Shown here one piece after another: positions 12,556 to 22,350 of a stretch of DNA of 64,000 nucleotides. The position numbers and the translations under genes were made by a program. This stretch comes from Megaustenia siamemsis. Taxonomy: Eukaryota; Mollusca; Gastropoda; Stylommatophora; Ariophantidae. Under the pieces are notes generated by a model that ran no database searches, was not told the DNA's origin, and saw only the letters and a program-made list of their open reading frames with translations. Every line of letters begins with the position of its first letter. Position 1 is the stretch's first letter. The stretch lies in the NCBI GenBank assembly GCA_032433765.1, contig JAVIAB010000051.1:50182030-50246029 (forward strand), read 5' to 3'.

Positions 12556-13050
12556 ACATTACAGATTGTATTCTCCCGACACCAATAACAATATTACATG
12601 TATCAACGACATTACAGCCTACTGTGTCGACATCTACGACACCTTGAACGATCACACCACGACAGTGTCGACTACAAGAACACCGATATGACATGTGGAG
12701 CAGAGACATTACAATCGAGTGTGTGTTGAGGTACATAAACATGTCAACTGTTCTGATCCTACAATCTCTGATGCGTCGACAAGCCTGGGTATGTTCTTGT
12801 GTTGACACTACAAACTCTGCGAGTGTGTCAACCTCTGTCATAGCGAGTCGTACACCAGAGCAACGAGCTACAAGTTTTTACCACGTCGTGTTCTGATGCA
12901 GAGATACATTGTCTATCCTTAACATGCTCATCACAAAATAAACTGTGTTGTCAGCATCAATAACGACAACAGTATCTGTCATGTGAACAACATGTTCATT
13001 CAGCCATCATGGTGTTTCGACAACAACGCCATCATCTTTTTCACATGTGT
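12556..13050 (-). repeat. Right inner inverted-repeat arm
   Basis: This is the partner of 11568-11945 and the more complete of the two. It contains a segment absent from the left arm, roughly 12905-13015. A 67-codon plus-strand frame (12693-12896) is mirrored by a similar minus-strand frame in the left arm. The similarity follows from the inverted duplication and is not by itself evidence for a protein. Confidence 0.9.
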
Positions 13051-13059
13051 CTGATTTGA

Positions 13060-13455
13060 ACATTTACTGTTTGTTCATGTCGTCAGCAAATTTTGCCATT
13101 ATATATATGTATATATACCTGGTTATGATCCATATCTATCTTAAATATGGCCCATTTACGTCCACGTGGATATAATAACTATTAATTTATTATTATTATA
13201 AGTATATATGAACAATATGTCTATAACTGACATAACGCTAGTCCCTAATATGGTAGTTTCGCTTCGGAGTGGGCGTGGTCTAAAGCCGGACAACATACAG
13301 TCGCTCCTATTAGCGCTGTGGAATTTGGCGGTAATCAGCAATGTCCATTACATAACTCATTAACCAATCTACTCAATTATTCCCCATCATGAGCTTACCC
13401 AACCCACCATACTTCTTCTAAATCCTATACATATATACATATATATCATTGCATC
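13060..13455 (-). repeat. Right outer inverted-repeat arm
   Basis: This is the reverse-complement partner of 8374-8766. It is contiguous with the right inner arm, so the two blocks were probably one arm of about 900 bp before the left copy was interrupted. Confidence 0.9.
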
Positions 13456-14561
13456 ACTCTGCGGGAGGTTCTACCACGGAAAAGTGGTGGTATTTGACTA
13501 TATAACTCTTGTACTAATAGGGAACTGGACATTTATGGTCATCCCTATTCTTTGTCTTTGTTACGTCATACTGGTCACAACACCGGCTCCCACTACTCAT
13601 GCATGGAATGAGCTGATCTTCGGTACTTAGAAATGCGCAGTTGATTCCCATTTGGCAATAAAATGGATCATCTACATCAGTTTTACTGTGCGAAATGGAA
13701 CGATTGTTAGAATATTCATCTAGTGAGAAAAGATAACAATTTGACAATTACACTATATGGAGAAGGAGTCAGGGGACGTGTACAATCTTAATGTAAAGAA
13801 GAACGTGCATACATTGATTAAATATATAGAGAGAATGGGTGAACACGGCTGTGACTATTCTCATTGTAAATTTCTCTGTTCATTATCTGTGATAATTTCA
13901 GAAGATTAGGTGAACACTGAAAGATAAAGGTTGAAAATGATATTTTAAAAAAGTAATTACTGCATTCGACAAGTAATGTAGAGCATAACATTGAACGTGC
14001 AATGTGTAATTTCAGTGTTGCAGATAATGCTGCTTTTTCACAGGTGGGTTTCTGCAGTGTTAAGATCATATGAATATATATATTTGTATGTGCGAATCAG
14101 CCTTAAAAAGCAAAATCATTTAAACGAAAATTGAGACGTGGCAGGCAGCTTGAGGCCTTAAGTACCTCTTTGATGTGACATAAAGAATATTATTTAAAGA
14201 TGTGTAATAATGTCCCAGTAATTTACTAATGCGTGACATTTTACTGAGTAATAAAGTGAAATGTCTGACTAACTCACACAATCATTACTTGACTGATTTA
14301 TGCAATTATTCACAGACTATCTCACAATAACACAGAATTTATCCTTATATATATATATAACTGAATAGCTCGGAGAATTGTTTGATAATTAAAGCACAAA
14401 ATGATTATTTGACTAACTCAGAGAACTATTATTTGATTATACACCCATAACAAACTTGATGATAATAAATTAACCAACACACAAAATGATTAGAGTTAGC
14501 GTAATGACTTAAAGAAAGGCTAAACCAAAAATACATTAGGTAAAGAGTATCTGAAAAAGTT
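13456..14561. other. Unassigned; one cysteine-rich minus-strand frame
   Basis: A minus-strand frame at 13514-13747 (its first codon is TTG, and CTCACTAG just inside could be a splice acceptor) ends in a stretch with six cysteines spaced C-X5-C-X11-C-X6-CC-X15-C before PVPY and a stop. I do not recognise a family. The rest is AT-rich. Around 14260-14480 it has loosely repeated phrases (GACTAACTCA, ACAAAATGATTA) that may be an old, decayed tandem repeat. Confidence 0.3.
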
Positions 14562-15380
14562 AACTTCTTGACGATGCCTGAACCACCGTCTCTTGAACAA
14601 AATAGTCTATCTACTTGACGATACATGAACTACCGTCTCCTGATTACATAGAATATCCACTTGACGATGCATGAACAATCGTCTCCTGATTACATAGAAT
14701 ATCTACTTGACGATGCATGAACCATCGTCTCCTGATTTCATAGAATATCTACGTGACGATATATGAACCACCGTCTCCTGATTACATAGTCTATATACTT
14801 GACGGTGAATGAACTACCGTCTCCTGATTACATAGTCTATCTACTTGACGATACATGAACTACCGTCTCCTGATTACATAGAATATCTACGTGACGATAT
14901 ATGAACCACCGTCTCCTGATTACATAGTCTATCTACTTGACGATGAATGAACTACCGTCTCCTGATTACATAGTCTATCTACTTAACGATGAATGAACTA
15001 CCGTCTCCTGATTACATAGTCTATCTACTTGACGATACATGAACTACCGTCTCCTGATTGCATAGTCTATCTACTTGACGATACATGAACTACCGTCTCC
15101 TGATTGCATAGTCTATCTACTTGACGATACATGAACTACCGTCTCCTGATTGCATAGTCTATCTACTTGACGATACATGAACTACCGTCTCCTGATTACA
15201 TAGAATATCTACTTGACGATACACGAACTACCGTCTTCTGATTACATAGTCTATCTACTTGACGATACATGAACTACCGTCTCCTGATTACATAGAATAT
15301 CTACTTGACGATACATGAACTACCGTCTCCTGATTGCATAGTCTATCTACATGACGATACATGAACTACCGTCTCCTGAT
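14562..15380. repeat. 46-bp minisatellite, left part (about 18 copies)
   Basis: The unit can be written CCGTCTCCTGATTACATAGT + CTATCTACTTGACGATACAT + GAACTA. Copies differ by a few substitutions (TACATAGAAT or TGCATAGTCT variants, GACGGTGAAT variants). The first copies at 14562-14620 are the most diverged. The array resumes after the 438-bp unit block at 17240. Confidence 0.97.
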
Positions 15381-17239
15381 TGTCTGTCAATTTTTCCGAG
15401 TGCTAACACATACTTCTTTGTTCTATTATTCCCTATTATCGCCTCGGAAGTTCCCCATATAATAATATTTATGTATTATTATTTGTACCCAGTATATAAC
15501 CACTGGGAACTACTATTCGTGCTGTTTCGTCCAATAAATGTTTGTCAACAACACAAGTATTCAGCCCTACTGGGAGATACTTGCATTAATAGGAAAGTAC
15601 AAATATACAATTTATTTCCGGTCTGTGATCGTTACCCTATGCTATAGTCATTGAGATCGCCTTTCGTGGAAGACACTACTGCAATAGCCAATTTTTTAGT
15701 TGGCTGCGTGGCAGTGTACCAAGCGTTCGGCTTCTCGTGGCAAGGCGCGGTGCCACTGAGTACGGGTTCGATCCCACTTCGGACCATATATTGTTCTTCG
15801 TTTTTTTCTATTGTTGTTTGTCTGTCAATTTTTCCGAGTGCTAACACATACTTCTTTGTTCTATTATTCCCTATTATCGCCTCGGAAGTTCCCCATATAA
15901 TAATATTTATGTATTATTATTTGTACCCAGTATATAACCACTGGGAACTACTATTCGTGCTGTTTCGTCCAATAAATGTTTGTCTACAACACAAGTATTC
16001 AGCCCTACTGGGAGATACTTGCATTAATAGGAAAGTACAAATATACAATTTATTTCCGGTCTGTGATCGTTACCCTATGCTATAGTCATTGAGATCGCCT
16101 TTCGTGGAAGACACTACTGCAATAGCCAATTTTTTAGTTGGCTGCGTGGCAGTGTACCAAGCGTTCGGCTTCTCGTGGCAAGGCGCGGTGCCACTGAGTA
16201 CGGGTTCGATCCCACTTCGGACCATATATTGTTCTTCGTTTTTTTCTATTGTTGTTTGTCTGTCAATTTTCCGAGTGCTAACACATACTTCTTTGTTCTA
16301 TTATTCCCTATTATCGCCTCGGAAGTTCCCCATATAATAATATTTATGTATTATTATTTGTACCCAGTATATAACCACTGGGAACTACTATTCGTGCTGT
16401 TTCGTCCAATAAATGTTTGTCTACAACACAAGTATTCAGCCCTACTGGGAGATACTTGCATTAATAGGAAAGTACAAATATACAATTTATTTCCGGTCTG
16501 TGATCGTTACCCTATGCTATAGTCATTGAGATCGCCTTTCGTGGAAGACACTACTGCAATAGCCAATTTTTTAGTTGGCTGCGTGGCAGTGTACCAAGCG
16601 TTCGGCTTCTCGTGGCAAGGCGCGGTGCCACTGAGTACGGGTTCGATCCCACTTCGGACCATATATTGTTCTTCGTTTTTTTCTATTGTTGTTTGTCTGT
16701 CAATTTTTCCGAGTGCTAACACATACTTCTTTGTTCTATTATTCCCTATTATCGCCTCGGAAGTTCCCCATATAATAATATTTATGTATTATTATTTGTA
16801 CCCAGTATATAACCACTGGGAACTACTATTCGCGCTGTTTCGTCCAATAAATGTTTGTCTACAACACAAGTATTCAGCCCTACTGGGAGATACTTGCATT
16901 AATAGGAAAGTACAAATATACAATTTATTTCCGGTCTGTGATCGTTACCCTATGCTATAGTCATTGAGATCGCCTTTCGTGGAAGACACTACTGCAATAG
17001 CCAATTTTTTAGTTGGCTGCGTGGCAGTGTACCAAGCGTTCGGCTTCTCGTGGCAAGGCGCGGTGCCACTGAGTACGGGTTCGATCCCACTTCGGACCAT
17101 ATATTGTTCTTCGTTTTTTTCTATTGTTGTTTGTCTGTCAATTTTTCCGAGTGCTAACACATACTTCTTTGTTCTATTATTCCCTATTATCGCCTCGGAA
17201 GTTCCCCATATAATAATATTTATGTATTATTATTTGTAC
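15381..17239. repeat. Tandem array of 438-bp units (about 4.2 copies) inside the minisatellite
   Basis: Units start with TGTCTGTCAATTTTTCCG at 15381, 15819, 16257, 16694 and 17132 (period 438, once 437). The last is partial and ends TATTTGTACC. Copies differ at very few bases (for example GTCAACAACAC or GTCTACAACAC, ATTCGTGCTG or ATTCGCGCTG). Each unit holds short hairpins (CCCAGT...ACTGGG; AGCCAA...TTGGCT; GTGGCA...TGCCAC) and a tRNA-like segment. Open frames up to 144 codons repeat with the unit and look incidental. The block is bounded on each side by CCGTCTCCTGAT of the host minisatellite, as a target duplication or a simple array break would produce. Confidence 0.96.
15690..15786 (+). 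other. tRNA-like (Pol III promoter-like) segment in each 438-bp unit
   Basis: The stretch TTGGCTGCGTGGCAGTGTAC through GGGTTCGATCCCACTTCGGA has a box A-like start (TGGCTGCGTGGCAG) and a perfect box B (GGGTTCGATCCC) at the right spacing for a tRNA with a longer variable arm. It recurs at about 16128, 16566 and 17004. It is more likely a tRNA-derived SINE head than a functional tRNA, because no full cloverleaf can be drawn with confidence. Confidence 0.6.
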
Positions 17240-17655
17240 CCCGTCTCCTGATTACATAGTCTATCTACTTTACGGTGAATGAACTACCGTCTCCTGATTA
17301 CATAGTCTATCTACTTTACGGTGAATGAACTACCGTCTCCTGATTACATAGTCTATCTACTTGACGATACATGAACTACCGTCTCCTGATTACATAGTCT
17401 ATCTACTTGACGATACATGAACTACCGTCTCCTGATTACATAGAATATCTACTTGACGATACATGAACTACCGTCTCCTGATTACATAATCTATCTACTT
17501 GACGATACATGAACTACCGTCTCCTGATTACATAATCTATCTACTTGACGATACATGAACTACCGTCTCCTGATTACATAGTCTATCTACTTGACGATAC
17601 ATGAACTACCGTCTCCTGATTACATAGTCTATCTACTTGACGATGAATGAACCAC
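17240..17655. repeat. 46-bp minisatellite, right part (about 9 copies)
   Basis: These are the same units as 14562-15380, continuing directly after the 438-bp block. The last copy runs into unique sequence at GAATGAACCACGACGCC. Confidence 0.97.
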
Positions 17656-17967
17656 GACGCCGTATCGGTCCAAGAAGATACAAATAACAATTTCCTGATC
17701 ATCTAATGTCCAACTACTACTGATCATTAATTGATGTATTTAACGATTTATCGAGTAATTAAAACGTGAATCAATTGATTAATGGATAAAGAGCTTCACT
17801 GATTAGTTTTAGTCACCCTTCTCATAGGCCATATGTTCCAATTAGCAATAATTATTAATGCATTATGATACACACGCAGAAAGCTGACCTCTATCTAGAT
17901 AATAGATTCGATGTTACAGCAGAGGTCGAAGTAATAAAGAAAGACGAAAGAATCACGACACACCTTG

Positions 17968-18170
17968 GGCGTATAGAAAATATGTTAGTACTAATATTTT
18001 TCTGACAGTTTTTGTATGTGTTCAGCATTACGCCAGAGTCGTCTTTTTTTTTAGAAAGATAAAATCCGGTAACGATATAAAGCTTGACGAACCGAGAAAT
18101 GTCGGAATCAAATTCGACCTCTTATTCTCTGTAGTCAAGCCTACACACCACAGTTACACCGCTGCTCCCA
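17968..18170 (-). mobile_element. Old, diverged SINE1 copy
   Basis: The order of SINE1 landmarks is kept on the minus strand: GGGCGTATAGAAAATATGTTAG, CAGCATTACGCCAG, ATAAAATCCGGTAACG, GAATCAAATTCGACCTCTT and TGTAGTC. Substitutions are frequent, so this insertion is much older than those near 29.5 or 47.4 kb. The flanks 17656-17967 and 18171-18581 are AT-rich, with nothing recognised. Confidence 0.65.
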
Positions 18171-18581
18171 CTATTCATCAAGGTACGTCTAATTAATTGA
18201 TAATCTGTAACGGTATAATCAACTATTATTGATAACATTAGAATAACAATTATTATTAATATTTCATGATTTAATTAAGTCGTCAACGGTGTACTCTTAT
18301 CAGATATAAAAGTACATCTTACTCAACATGAGCTGAGTTAGCATGTTTAACATTTGCTGCTAAACACAACCCATTAACATTGCTCCTAGTCACCTCTTGT
18401 TACAGCCAATTTCAAATTGTCCTCAGTCGCTTGTTTTAAACTCATTAGCATTTTAGCTGTAAAGCAAATCAATCTGGCAGCACTTATGGCTAAAGGTGCT
18501 GTGACGGTCACTCATATTCATCAAATGTATAGTTTACAGGAATAGATCAATTTGGGAATTTCTGCAAAACATTTTTTGCAT

Positions 18582-18624
18582 TATGTTATGTTATATTATG
18601 GCATGCTATGTTATGTTATGTTTG
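18582..18624. repeat. ATGTT-type simple repeat
   Basis: It is an imperfect run of TTATG/TATGT words. Confidence 0.85.
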
Positions 18625-18727
18625 ATTCATCAATACAATAATCTGCACCCTACGACAGTTATTCAATTCTTCTGAACATTTTCATCACAACGCAGAGGTT
18701 AACTGTATCAGTTCGACGTTGGTTAAC

Positions 18728-18970
18728 AATTGTTCTCTTGTGTACAAAACATCGCTATGTTCTGGTTATTGTTGCTTTGACAATTATTCTCGTGTGTCCA
18801 AAATATCGTTATGTTCTGGTTATTGTTGCTTTGACAATTATTCTCGTGTGTCCAAAATATCGCTATGTTCTGCTTATTGTTGCTTTGACAATTATTCTCG
18901 TGTGTCCAAAATATCGCTATGTTCTGGTTATTGTTGCTTTGACAATTATTCTCTTTTGTACAAAATATCG
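18728..18970. repeat. 54-bp minisatellite (about 4.5 copies)
   Basis: The unit includes CTCGTGTGTCCAAAATATCG, CTATGTTCTGGTTATTGTTG and CTTTGACAATTATT. Because 54 is a multiple of three, frames run through it and give 18-residue repeats; this does not show coding. The last copy merges directly into a LINE tail. Confidence 0.95.
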
Positions 18971-18971
18971 C

Positions 18972-19175
18972 GAAAAGAAGGTATTGAGAATACTATAACA
19001 ACGGGTAAAATGAATGAAAAGAGGGGCAAAGGAAAACAAAGATAAAAAAAATATAGAAAAGTTTATCCAAATGGCATAATAATAGATCACCAACTGAAAG
19101 TATGATATGCATGAAGGAACGAGAGAAGTGGAGAGAGATGATCGTCTTTGCCAACCGGCTTGACACCTAATGATT
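18972..19175 (+). mobile_element. LINE family B 3' coding fragment
   Basis: The translation has IENTITTGKM...KRGKGKQR and ends near WREM..FANRLDT. This parallels EYLVTTGKI...KRDRGRQR...WRDMI.YANRYGT in better copies (28121-28908). Stops interrupt it. It adjoins the 54-bp minisatellite. Confidence 0.75.
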
Positions 19176-19189
19176 CTCTAAATTCTTTT

Positions 19190-19312
19190 TCTCGACCATT
19201 AGCACATTTTCTGATCGGTATAGTGGTCAGTATTAAGCCAGTGTCGCATTTTCTTCGATAATTTTTTTGGGTGGAACTAGAATTCGTCGATCGGGCTCAG
19301 ACACCGATCTTT
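19190..19312 (-). mobile_element. Diverged SINE1 body adjoining the 41-bp satellite
   Basis: GGTCAGTATTAAGCCAGTGTCGC, then a TTTTTTT run and GATCGGGCTCAGACACCGATCT follow the order of a minus-strand SINE1 body up to its tRNA head. At the head the sequence turns into the tandem array at 19313. Confidence 0.75.
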
Positions 19313-20932
19313 TGTCCTTAGTAGTCCAGTTCACTAACTACTGAGCGACCTCCTGTCCTTAGTAGTCCAGTTCACTAACTACTGAGCGACCTCATGTCCT
19401 TAGTAGTCCAGTTCACTAACTACTGAGCGACCTCTTGTCCTTAGTAGTCCAGTTCACTAACTACTGAGCGACCTCATGTCCTTAGTAGTCCAGTTCACTA
19501 ACTACTGAGCGACCTCCTGTCCTTAGTAGTCCAGTTCACTAACTACTGAGCGACCTCATGTCCTTAGTAGTCCAGTTCACTAATTACTGAGCGACCTCAT
19601 GTCCTTAGTAGTCCAGTTCACTAACACTGAGCGACCTCCTGTCCTTAGTAGTCCAGTTCACTAACTACTGAGCGACCTCTTGTCCTCAGTAGTCCAGTTC
19701 ACTAACTACTGAGCGACCTCCTGTCCTTAGTAGTCCAGTTCACTAACTACTGGGCGACCTCTTGTCCTCAGTAGTCCAGTTCACTAACTACTGAGCGACC
19801 TCATGTCCTTAGTAGTCCAGTTCACTAACTACTGAGCGACCTCTTGTCCTTAGTAGTCCAGTTCACTAACTACTGAGCGACCTCTTGTCCTTAGTAGTCC
19901 AGTTCACTAACTACTGAGCGACCTCATGTCCTTAGTAGTCCAGTTCACTAACTACTGAGCGACCTCTTGTCCTTAGTAGTCCAGTTCACTAACTACTGAG
20001 CGACCTCATGTCCTTAGTAGTCCAGTTCACTAACTACTGGGCGACCTCTTGTCCTCAGTAGTCCAGTTCACTAACTACTGGGCGACCTCTTGTCCTCAGT
20101 AGTCCAGTTCACTAACTACTGGGCGACCTCTTGTCCTCAGTAGTCCAGTTCACTAACTACTGGACGACCTCTTGTCCTTAGTAGTCCAGTTCACTAATTA
20201 CTGAGCGACCTCATGTCCTTAGTAGTCCAGTTCACTAACTACTGAACGACCTCATGTCCTTAGTAGACCAGTTCACTAACTACTGAGCGACCTCTTGTCC
20301 TTAGTAGTCCAGTTCACTAACTACAGAGCGACCTCTTGTCCATAGTAGACCAGTTCACTAACTACTGAGTGACCTCTTGTCCTCAGTAGTCCAGTTCACT
20401 AACTACTGAGCGACCTCTTGTCCTCAGTAGTCCAGTTCACTAACTACTGAGCGACCTCATGTCCTTAGTAGACCAGTTCACTAACTACTGAGCGACCTCA
20501 TGTCCATAGTAGACCACTTCACTAACTACTGAGCGACCTTATGTCCTTAGTAGACCAGTTCACTAACTACTGAGCGACCTTATGTCCTTAGTAGACCAGT
20601 TCACTAACTACTGAGCGACCTCTTGTCCATAGTAGACCAGTTCACTAACTACTGAGCGACCTTATGTCCTTAGTAGACCAGTTCACTAACTACTGAGCGA
20701 CCTTATGTCCTTAGTAGACCAGTTCACTAACTACTGAGCGACCTTATGTCCTTAGTAGACCAGTTCACTAACTACTGAGCGACCTCATGTTCATAGTAGA
20801 CCACTTCATTAACTACTGAGCGACCTCATGTTCATAGTAGACCACTTCATTAACTACTGAGCGACCTCATGTCCATAGTAGACCAGTTCACTAACTACTG
20901 AGCGACCTCTTGTCCATAGTAGACCAGTTCAG
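19313..20932. repeat. 41-bp satellite made of SINE1 tRNA-head copies (about 39 copies)
   Basis: The unit reads TCCTTAGTAGTCCAGTTCAC + TAACTACTGAGCGACCTCAT + G. Its reverse complement is the SINE1 head from GCTCAGT.GTTAGTGAACTGG through CTA..AAGGACAAGAGGT, so each unit carries the box A region but stops short of box B. Variants form sub-blocks (TTAGTAGTCC early, TTAGTAGACC and CATAGTAGACC late), as unequal exchange would produce. The junction between units shares GGTCG with the SINE, which suggests microhomology at the first duplication. Confidence 0.95.
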
Positions 20933-21140
20933 ACCAGTTAGAATGTTGTACAGAATCGCATTTTCAGAAAGCCATTATTTAAAAAATGATGAAGCATAAC
21001 TCATGAGTATCAGCACATGAATTGTGGCAAGGGGCAAAAAAAAAAAAAAACTTGGCAACACTTGCGGCATTAAAAAAAAAAGTAAAACATAAGTAGATTA
21101 TAATTTTTTTTTTTTTATACGGGAGGTTTTTTGGACTTCC

Positions 21141-21812
21141 GTTTCAAAATGGTGGAACGTTTCACGTTCTCTCGATCGCTGCAGAAAATACATATGGGGG
21201 TGTGCTTAATTTCGGCTCACGGATGCAGTTTTCTGTGTTGAAATCAAAATAATGTTCTACTTAGCAAATCTGCGCCGACGAAGTGGACAAATCTGCGCCG
21301 CCGAATACATACAGCTATGTTTCTTTTTGACAAGTCAAGTGTTGTAAAAGCGACCTTCACCATCTAGTGTTGACATGTGTTTACGTCACACTGAGTGCTG
21401 TTCAATGGCCGACGTTTGAATTGTTTGACGCAAGTTATTTACATGCTGAATCGCTTTAATGGATTGCTCCGTCAGTCGACCGAAGATTTTACTCTTTGGG
21501 GAATTTGCACCGTGTTTCGTTCGTTGTGCGCTAACCGCAGGGTTTGTTGTTTGATGTGTGACGGGGATAATTCGACGACTAACTGTGTGTTTATATGTTC
21601 ATTTAGAGTCAAGAACGATGTCTTAACATCATCAAGCGCTATACATTATTTTGTTTTCAATATGGCGATCATAATTTTCGGGAGGACGTGAAATTCCATG
21701 GTATATGGTGGATAGACGGGTGGAACCATTAAAGGTTATGTCTGAAAAGTGTTCCTTGTTGCAGTTTCCTCATATTCCAAGTCCGACTTGTTGCAGGAGC
21801 TACTGAGTTAAG
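21141..21812 (+). repeat. Unclassified interspersed repeat (family Z), copy 1
   Basis: It matches 30786-31508 in inverted orientation over most of its length. Shared landmarks include TCTCGATCGCTGCAGAAA, GTTTGATGTG.GACGGGGATA, CATCATCAAG.GCTA and AAAAGTGTTCCTTGTTGCAG. A 98-codon frame at 21395-21691 is not conserved in the other copy, so coding is unlikely. Function and class are unknown. Confidence 0.8.
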
Positions 21813-22213
21813 CGCTCTGTGCACACCGTGAGCTGTGTGTCTCATCCATTTTGATCATGTTTCGATATTCCGATTGTTTACGATGAATGATGATATCGTA
21901 TGACAGGGAACAGTTGGCTGTGTTCACTTTCTGCGCGGTTTCGCCTTATGTCTTTTGGCGTGTGCTGAGACTGCTACGATGTGGACTACAGTTACCTTTC
22001 TTTTTTGGGAGTTGAGTTAGTAATTCGGATCCGCCCACTAGCATGGGCGGTTGAGCAATTATGGATTTGAATTCGTTTGCAGTGATACCGAGGCCTTCCA
22101 TAACCAATAACCAATAACCAATAACCAAAGACCAATTTTTTTTTTTTGCGCACACTTTTATTTAACAATCGAACAGGAAAAAAACAGGACTCTATTTTTA
22201 AAATAAAAAAGTG
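21813..22213. other. Unassigned with a 7-bp repeat
   Basis: An (AACCAAT)n run lies at about 22096-22132. Just before it is ATTCGTTTGCAGTGATACCG, which recurs next to the SINE at 55215-55240, so a small unknown repeat is present in both places. Confidence 0.5.
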
Positions 22214-22350
22214 TTTATGGGCTTGATTGTCTTGGGGTAAGACGTCGAGTCTAGACAGGAAGGTGTCGTGTTCGAATTCCCTACAGGCAGTTGGATTTTT
22301 CTCTTCGTGGCTTGGTAATCAAATGGTTTCTGCGTATTGAGATCTGTCTA
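22214..22350 (+). mobile_element. tRNA-derived SINE (SINE2), copy 1
   Basis: The head reads GGGCTTGATTGTCTTGGGGT, AAGACGTCGAGTCTAGACAG, then GTGTTCGAATTCCC as box B and an ACAGGCAG tail. The copy at 26925 follows the same scheme, with TAAGACGT and TCTAGGCATGAAGG in matching places. The 3' limit is uncertain. Confidence 0.6.

Larger units (their letters stand above)
8374..13455. mobile_element. Large inverted-repeat structure, probable deletion derivative of a DNA-polymerase-bearing element
   Basis: The outer arms (8374-8766 and 13060-13455) are inverted copies of one another, and so are the inner arms (11568-11945 and 12556-13050). On the right the two blocks are contiguous (about 900 bp). 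On the left they are separated by about 2.8 kb holding a LINE fragment and a family B polymerase fragment. The loop between the inner arms holds another LINE fragment. Long terminal inverted repeats with such a polymerase are typical of Polinton/Maverick elements. The canonical terminal bases and a 6-bp target duplication were not found, so this is a hypothesis. The alternative is an inverted duplication of unrelated repeats. Confidence 0.55.

Noticed and set aside
15651..16960. 144-codon frames repeated in the 438-bp units
   Set aside because: They are identical because the DNA units are identical. They cross the tRNA-like segment, and minus-strand frames are open as well.
18719..19045. Open frame of 108 codons across the 54-bp array
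   Set aside because: The period is a multiple of three, so frames stay open by arithmetic; two frames are open at once.
14562..20932. Regular 41- and 46-bp repeats could look like CRISPR arrays
   Set aside because: The units are contiguous tandem copies with no unique spacers, there are no cas genes, and the context is animal transposons.
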